Assembly: GCA_964468725.1 (NCBI GenBank)
Contig: CAYXVU010000105.1
Coordinates: forward strand, 1-19,528
Origin: CAYXVU01 sp964468725
GTDB taxonomy: Bacteria > Acidobacteriota > Blastocatellia > UBA7656
Direction: 5' to 3'
Length of the DNA: 19,528 nt
Each line of letters opens with the position of its first letter. Within the stretch, counting starts at the first letter, position 1. Under the pieces are notes generated by a model, which did not search any database, was not told the DNA's origin, and worked only from the letters and a program-made list of their open reading frames with translations. Of this stretch, positions 15,231 through 19,528 are shown piece by piece. The position numbers were made by a program, and so were the translations under genes.

Positions 15231-16580
15231 TCAGTATGGCAGCGAGAGGCTTTGAATAACCCGGCTATCCTGATCGAAGCAGACAATCGAATGGGGCGGC
15301 GCGGTGAGCGACCACTCGCGGCCTGCCAGTTTGATCTTCCTATTGCTCGCGCTCTTGCTATCGTTGAGCATGGTGACGACTAAACGCCCGCCTTCGCTAT
15401 TGACGACCCAAAAGCTTTGTTTGCCTTTGGCGACGTAATCCATGACGTAGCCATTCCACGCCAGTGCCGAGTAGAGAGCGTAGACCTTTCCCGCAGGCGT
15501 CAAGTGCCAGCCTTTTGTGAGGTCGGCTTTGCCGAGTCGTTTGTCACTGTGGCCGCTGACTGTAGCGACCTTCTTGCCATTCGACCAGTAGAGAATCGAA
15601 TGATAGGGCACGGCATGAACATAGAGCGCGGCGATGTCCGGCTCGGCCATCACTTCGGCGGTCTTGCGCGCGAATTCCATCGCATACTTGTTGGTCAGAT
15701 GCACATTGTCATTGAGGCTCAAGCGAATGTTGTATTCGGTGACCAGATACCGCATGTGCGGCGCAAATGGGCGCACCTCTTTGTTGAAGGCCTGCACAGC
15801 ATTGCGGCTGACGCCATCCGAGTAGAGATGCAACACGCCGTAAATATCTTTGCGAGTCTTCAGGTCAATGCGTTTGCCGAGCGCCGTCAGCATGCGCCGA
15901 TTCCATTCGTTGTCGGAGAGTTTGGTCGGTGTGTTGTTGTCTTTGCCAACCGTGAGCGGCAGCGCGAATTTCACTTTCAGCGGCGTGAGCGCCGCAATCA
16001 CCGCCGCCGCGCGTTCGGCGTACTCCTCCGGCTGCCATGGGCGATGATTGAGCCACGGTTCGTTGGAGAGTTCGATGGCGACGAGCTTCTTTTTCGATGC
16101 TGTTTGAATGAACTCTCTGACCGCTTCAAGAGCGACCTCCGGCCCCTCTTCGACGTTGATGCCGAAGACGGTCGTGAATTCATTTTGAGCCGCAAAGTTG
16201 AGATAGTCCGCCAGCGGAAACCAAGGATATTGATTCGTCGTCTTGTTCTCTTTCTTAACGGTTTCGGTCGCGGCAACGCCGCGCGGGCTGTAGATAGCGT
16301 GAAAGCCGAAACGCAAACTTCGCAAGCCCACGCGCCGAAAGGCTTCGACCATCTCCTCGCCTTTGGTCTGGTCTTGTAAGGCTTCGATGATCGGATACGG
16401 CCAGCCGGAAAAGAAGACATCGGCTCCGAGCAGCGGCGCTTTATGGGGCACGGTCGGATTGTCGGGCGTAGGGAGTATCCGCGCGGCGCGAGCGACCGGC
16501 GCACTCGACAATCCCATAGCTTGCACGATGAAGGCAACGAGCAAAGAAACGATGAGAAGATTTTTTCGGTGATTTTTCAT
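15231..16580 (-). CDS. Secreted clan GH-A glycoside hydrolase-like protein
   Basis: A 449-aa exported TIM-barrel protein with a signal peptide (about 1-32, cleavage near VARA). Two features mark clan GH-A: IELSNEPWLNH with likely acid/base Glu174, and YLVTEYNI with likely nucleophile Glu282. Their spacing fits retaining enzymes of the GH39/GH51/GH79 type. LRFGFHAIYSPRG and FGINVEEGPE look like earlier barrel strands. The C-terminal about 90 residues (SFWVVNSEGGRLVVTMLND) look like the beta-sandwich domain that often follows such barrels. The exact family and sugar are not identifiable by eye. ATG 16580 starts the signal peptide, but its ribosome binding site is weak. It is divergent from the glycosyltransferase gene. 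Confidence 0.78.
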   Translation of the reverse strand: MKNHRKNLLIVSLLVAFIVQAMGLSSAPVARAARILPTPDNPTVPHKAPLLGADVFFSGWPYPIIEALQDQTKGEEMVEAFRRVGLRSLRFGFHAIYSPRGVAATETVKKENKTTNQYPWFPLADYLNFAAQNEFTTVFGINVEEGPEVALEAVREFIQTASKKKLVAIELSNEPWLNHRPWQPEEYAERAAAVIAALTPLKVKFALPLTVGKDNNTPTKLSDNEWNRRMLTALGKRIDLKTRKDIYGVLHLYSDGVSRNAVQAFNKEVRPFAPHMRYLVTEYNIRLSLNDNVHLTNKYAMEFARKTAEVMAEPDIAALYVHAVPYHSILYWSNGKKVATVSGHSDKRLGKADLTKGWHLTPAGKVYALYSALAWNGYVMDYVAKGKQSFWVVNSEGGRLVVTMLNDSKSASNRKIKLAGREWSLTAPPHSIVCFDQDSRVIQSLSLPY

Positions 16581-16697
16581 AATGTCGCACTCGATTTTAC
16601 TACACGGGAACCGGCAGATTCGAAAGATCAAATGAGCCATTCCGAGCCTTGATCTTTGCAACCCGCGACCGTAGCGATTATCGTTACCCTCTCTCTG

Positions 16698-18221
16698 ATG
16701 AAATTCGCGCCCTCGCAGGGTGCATGCGAAGAAGGAAAAACTCGATTGATTGCCTTCCCACGAGTGCCGACGAGTCGCTTCTTGATCGGGCTAGCCGCCG
16801 CCTTGGTTATCGCCTTTGGCCTGTGGCGTTACCTGCAAGCGCCGTCGTTTTGGCTTGATGAAGCCTATATCGCTGCGCAACTCAAACAGCCCTCTTTTCA
16901 TGCCATCTTTGCGAGGCTCGAATATGGGCAGTATTTCCCGCGCCTCTACTTGCTCGCGTTGGCAGGGCTGCGCGAACTGTTAGGTTATGAGATTTGGGTG
17001 CTGAGGTTGCTGCCCTTCCTCCTCTTTATCGCAGGCACGTTGCTGTGGGCATATCTGCTGCAAAAGAGAACCGGCGCGCAGATATTGCCTGCGCTGATTG
17101 CCGGAGGGTTGCTGATCGGTTCGGGCTACTGGCTCGATCAAGCGATTCAACTCAAGCAGTACACCTTTGATGTCGCACTCGCGCTTGTGCCCTTCGCCGT
17201 GAGCGATGCGGTATTACAACGCGCCTTCGTCGAAGGCAAAGAGAGAACCCGACTCGCGTTATTTGCGCTGCCGTCACTGCTCTCCTACACCTATCCGCTG
17301 GCCTTTGGTGCGCGTTTGCTCGGCTGGTACCTCGAACACGGGCGACTGCGAGGTTGGAAAGTTCGCCTCTCTGCGGTGGGGTTAGTTGCCACGGTGACGC
17401 TGATGGCGTTGGCCGCGATTTGGCTGACCGATCATCGTTTCAACCTGCAAGACAAAGCCAGCTACTTCTCTTACTGGCGCGACTGCATCTTGAGTTCGAG
17501 TCTGCCCCACGGAGCGGGTGCGACCCTGCGCCTGCTGGCGAAATTTTTATGGGGCTGGCACGGACGCATGCCGCCGGTAACGGCAGGCATGATCGGGCTG
17601 CAAGCGATTGGCATCTTTGCCATTGCACAACGGTGGAAACGGCGCGCGGCGGAAGAAACGCTTTGGGGGTCGCGCTCGATGGGCGCGTTGGTGTTGTTGG
17701 TTGGTATGGTGGCCGCGAGTTTGCTAGTGCACTACCCCATCTGCGCGGGGCGCGCGATGTTATTTACTCAACTGCAAACGCAGGTGTTGGCGCTCGAAGG
17801 CGCAATCTGGCTGTTGCAAAATGTGCGGCGCGCAAAGTTGGTCAACGGCCTTTTGTGGGCTTTCGTCGCCGTGCTGCTTTTTTATTCGGGGCGACAATTT
17901 GTCAGAACGGCAGCAACCGAGCCGGATGAAAATTTATTGCCCGCCGTCGCGCTCATAGATCGCAATCAGGCCGATAGCATATGGGTGCATCCCTGTTCGG
18001 TGGCGCAAGTGCGCAGCTTGCCCGACGGGTTGCCGGTTGATCGCGTGATCGTTGATACCAAGAACCGGTTACCCGAACGCGGTCAGCGGATGTGGGTCGT
18101 GTGGACGCATCTGGGCAGCGAAGACTGTCAAAAACAACTCGCCGATCTGCGTCAGCGGGCGCGCAGTTGGCAACTGATTCACGAAGGCGCGGGGCGTGGA
18201 CTGGCGCTTGCCGAGTTTTAG
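16698..18221 (+). CDS. GT-C-type integral membrane glycosyltransferase (ArnT/PMT-like)
   Basis: A multi-spanning membrane protein (507 aa from this start) with about ten hydrophobic segments. The first segment is followed by the WLDEAYIA loop (52-59), whose Asp54-Glu55 pair matches the catalytic/metal acidic motif of lipid-phosphate-sugar-dependent GT-C enzymes. The C-terminal about 110 residues (from ATEPDENLLPAV) form a soluble domain. It probably transfers a sugar from a polyprenyl-phosphate donor on the outer face of the membrane, to an unknown acceptor. ATG 16698 lacks a ribosome binding site. TTG 16746, 9 nt after AAGGA, is a realistic alternative and starts nearer to the first helix. 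It shares a divergent region of about 117 bp with the glycosidase. Confidence 0.85.
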   Translation: MKFAPSQGACEEGKTRLIAFPRVPTSRFLIGLAAALVIAFGLWRYLQAPSFWLDEAYIAAQLKQPSFHAIFARLEYGQYFPRLYLLALAGLRELLGYEIWVLRLLPFLLFIAGTLLWAYLLQKRTGAQILPALIAGGLLIGSGYWLDQAIQLKQYTFDVALALVPFAVSDAVLQRAFVEGKERTRLALFALPSLLSYTYPLAFGARLLGWYLEHGRLRGWKVRLSAVGLVATVTLMALAAIWLTDHRFNLQDKASYFSYWRDCILSSSLPHGAGATLRLLAKFLWGWHGRMPPVTAGMIGLQAIGIFAIAQRWKRRAAEETLWGSRSMGALVLLVGMVAASLLVHYPICAGRAMLFTQLQTQVLALEGAIWLLQNVRRAKLVNGLLWAFVAVLLFYSGRQFVRTAATEPDENLLPAVALIDRNQADSIWVHPCSVAQVRSLPDGLPVDRVIVDTKNRLPERGQRMWVVWTHLGSEDCQKQLADLRQRARSWQLIHEGAGRGLALAEF

Positions 18222-18436
18222 AGTTGATTGCGAGTGGCGATTGGAGCGAAGGCTTCCGCTACGACGGACACGAATTGCTGTGCGGATTTTTATTGATTCG
18301 CGCGGAGTGGCGAGACTCACAGCTACGATTTTGTTTCCGCATTGGCAAGCGGCTCTCGGTCAGAGCGGTTCGCCTGCTCGGTCGCTTGCGCGCAATGGAG
18401 GACGGCTTGTAGGCTGTGGCCGAAAGATGAGCGGTG

Positions 18437-18538
18437 AGTGACCAGTGGCGAGCGTCAAGCTGATAGAGGAAAGGCCAAAATTGCCAGAGCCTGCCCGTCT
18501 TCACCCTGCTGGTCACTTGTTACTCGGCACTATTTGAC
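18437..18538. repeat. Two oppositely oriented 7-nt repeat tracts in the gap before the nucleotidylyltransferase gene
   Basis: The left tract reads AGTGACC, AGTGGCG, AGCGTCA from 18437. The right tract reads GGTCACT, TGTTACT, CGGCACT, ATTTGAC from 18511 to 18538. AGTGACCAG (18437-18445) and CTGGTCACT (18509-18517) are exact inverted copies, so the tracts could form a 9-bp or longer stem across about 63 nt. In the 330-bp gap 18222-18551 I see no other gene or convincing promoter. Confidence 0.55.
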
Positions 18539-18551
18539 TCGTGAGGTGAAT

Positions 18552-19283
18552 ATGAAAGGCGTCGTGCTTGCGGGCGGATTGGGTTCGCGGCTCAGTCCGC
18601 TGACGCGCATTACCAATAAACACTTATTGCCGGTCTATGATGAACCGATGGTCTATTACCCCATTCGTCTGCTGGTTGAGGCAGGTATCAAAGATATTCT
18701 GGTCGTAACCGGCGGCAACAGCGCGGGCGATTTTTTGAAGCTCCTGCGCAACGGGAAAGAGTTCGGACTGAGCCATCTCAACTATGCCTATCAGGAAGGC
18801 GAAGGCGGCATTGCGGCGGCGTTGTCGTTGGCGGAAGACTTCGCCGATAACGCGCCCGTCTGCGTCGTGCTCGGCGACAATCTGCTGGAAAACAGCATTG
18901 CGACCTATGTGAAGAAGTTTCGCCATCAAGGTTCGGGCGCAAAGATTTTGTTGAGCCAAGTCTCCGACCCCGAACGCTTCGGCGTGCCGGTGTTCGAAGG
19001 CGAACGCATCATTCGGATTGAAGAGAAGCCTGCCGCACCGCTTTCGTCTTATGCGGTGATCGGCGTCTATCTGTACGATCATCGCGTCTTCGAAATCATC
19101 AAAACGCTCAAGCCGAGCGGGCGCGGCGAGTTGGAAATCACCGATGTCAATAATGCCTACATCGAAACCGGCGATATGTCATGGGATGTGATCGAAGGCT
19201 GGTGGACGGACGCCGGAACCTTCGACAGTCTGCTGCGCGCCTCGAATTTGGTCGCCGAACTGCGCGCGAAAAAGGCTCCGTAA
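18552..19283 (+). CDS. RmlA-like sugar-phosphate nucleotidylyltransferase (glucose-1-phosphate thymidylyltransferase family)
   Basis: A 243-aa cytoplasmic enzyme that should couple a nucleoside triphosphate and a hexose 1-phosphate into a nucleotide sugar plus pyrophosphate. The N-terminal KGVVLAGGLGSRLSPLT is the nucleotide-binding signature. NKHLLPVYDEPMVYYPI carries the family lysine and sugar-site residues. VVLGDN is the metal-site aspartate region, followed by IEEKP. GWWTDAGTFDSL is a further family motif. The length fits the short RmlA-like class rather than full RmlA (about 290 aa). It lacks the extended C-terminus, so dTDP-glucose specificity is not certain. GAGG lies 5 nt before ATG 18552. 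It may feed the neighbouring polysaccharide genes. Confidence 0.9.
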   Translation: MKGVVLAGGLGSRLSPLTRITNKHLLPVYDEPMVYYPIRLLVEAGIKDILVVTGGNSAGDFLKLLRNGKEFGLSHLNYAYQEGEGGIAAALSLAEDFADNAPVCVVLGDNLLENSIATYVKKFRHQGSGAKILLSQVSDPERFGVPVFEGERIIRIEEKPAAPLSSYAVIGVYLYDHRVFEIIKTLKPSGRGELEITDVNNAYIETGDMSWDVIEGWWTDAGTFDSLLRASNLVAELRAKKAP

Positions 19284-19306
19284 GCTTCGAAAAAGTTTTC
19301 GTAAGC
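19284..19306. terminator. Imperfect hairpin directly after the nucleotidylyltransferase stop
   Basis: CGAAAA (19288-19293) pairs with TTTTCG (19296-19301), and GCTT (19284-19287) pairs with AAGC (19303-19306) past a one-base bulge. There is no T-run after it, so terminator activity is uncertain. Confidence 0.3.
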
Positions 19307-19402
19307 CGCGATGGGAAGCGCACCTGCTACGCCCGTTGATGATGACAGCCAGCTTGCAAGTCGGCAGGTTGGGCGGACACATTCTTTCTGTCTTACTGCG
19401 CT

Positions 19403-19432
19403 TTGACGTTGTAAAATCGCATTTCCTATTTC
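19403..19432 (+). promoter_or_regulatory. Possible promoter for the DUF4062 gene
   Basis: TTGACG (19403-19408) is followed after 18 bp by TATTTC (19427-19432). TAAAAT (19412-19417) is an alternative -10 without a good -35. It lies 50-75 nt before ATG 19485. The 201-bp gap after the nucleotidylyltransferase shows no other element besides a hairpin. Confidence 0.35.
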
Positions 19433-19484
19433 GCTTCGTATCATGGGGCGAGCAAGATCAACCGGCCAAACAACGAGTTCTTCT

Positions 19485-19528
19485 ATGGCGAAAATTTATG
19501 TCTCTTCGACTTATCTCGATTTGCAGAA
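19485..19528 (+). CDS. Start of a DUF4062-domain protein (3' end outside window)
   Basis: Only 14 codons are visible: MAKIYVSSTYLDLQ. The KIYVSSTYLDLQ stretch matches the very N-terminal signature (K-[IV]-[FY]-[IV]-SSTxxDL) of DUF4062. I know this domain as an N-terminal module of multidomain bacterial proteins, often fused to STAND-type NTPases or effector domains, and of eukaryotic proteins such as NPHP3 and TEP1. What follows it here cannot be seen, so role and length are unknown. The start has no strong ribosome binding site. Confidence 0.65.
   Translation, partial: MAKIYVSSTYLDLQ

Noticed and set aside
15417..16379. 320-codon plus-strand frame opposite the glycosidase gene
   Set aside because: The minus-strand product has a signal peptide and paired catalytic motifs; this frame has neither a domain nor a start signal.
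18092..18441. Plus-strand frames spanning the glycosyltransferase 3' end and the following gap, possibly a frameshifted extension
   Set aside because: The glycosyltransferase ends naturally at 18221, and the downstream peptides show no domain or start signal.
15203..19371. Shared TCGGCAGGTTG string at 15207-15217 and 19361-19371
   Set aside because: An 11-base match is expected many times by chance in 19.5 kb, and the flanks do not align.

Overview
The window looks like part of a metagenome-assembled or draft scaffold from a soil-type Acidobacteriota, most likely near Blastocatellia. This is an inference from gene families, not from a marker gene. The clues are an M14 peptidase with a long C-terminal tail, a 1068-residue exported sortilin/BNR-like protein, a small secreted protein with the FSGKWxLDxSKS motif, an exported amidohydrolase, moderately high GC, and ordinary Shine-Dalgarno starts. 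A run of exactly 100 N (5026-5125) is a scaffolding gap. There is no rRNA, tRNA, CRISPR array, integrase or transposase.

Layout. Bases 1-7387 are all on the plus strand: the 3' part of an M14-family peptidase, a dipeptidase E (pepE), a membrane-anchored class III adenylate cyclase, a secreted double-cyclophilin prolyl isomerase cut by the gap, a transaldolase, a DUF2889 protein and a MaoC-like hot-dog dehydratase. A small secreted protein (minus, 7481-8002) and an exported amidohydrolase (plus, 8268-9617) are divergent. A Tat-exported carotenoid oxygenase follows (9770-11266). The stretch 11267-11735 holds a 52-codon basic protein gene on the minus strand, a possible overlapping second small ORF, and a strong intrinsic terminator. 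The terminator belongs to the large minus-strand VPS10/BNR-repeat protein (11736-14942). Next is a minus-strand clan GH-A glycosidase-like protein (15231-16580), divergent from a GT-C-type membrane glycosyltransferase (16698-18221). An RmlA-like sugar-phosphate nucleotidylyltransferase follows (18552-19283). The last 44 bases start a DUF4062 protein.

Functional themes. Several genes concern exported peptide turnover and envelope folding (M14 peptidase, amidohydrolase, PPIase, VPS10-like protein). PepE, transaldolase and the dehydratase are cytoplasmic metabolism. The glycosidase, GT-C protein and nucleotidylyltransferase suggest surface-polysaccharide work. Most genes look loosely clustered; only the transaldolase-DUF2889-MaoC run looks operonic.

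The most unusual content is non-coding. One class is a dispersed palindromic repeat with a 24-nt core, present once at 1656-1686 and as an inverted pair at 15134-15200. The other is degenerate 7-nt tandem repeats that sit just upstream of ribosome binding sites. One of these separates two near-copies of a ribosome-binding-site/start segment in front of the MaoC gene. No complete new defence or biosynthetic system is visible; the DUF4062 gene at the right edge is the best lead into one.
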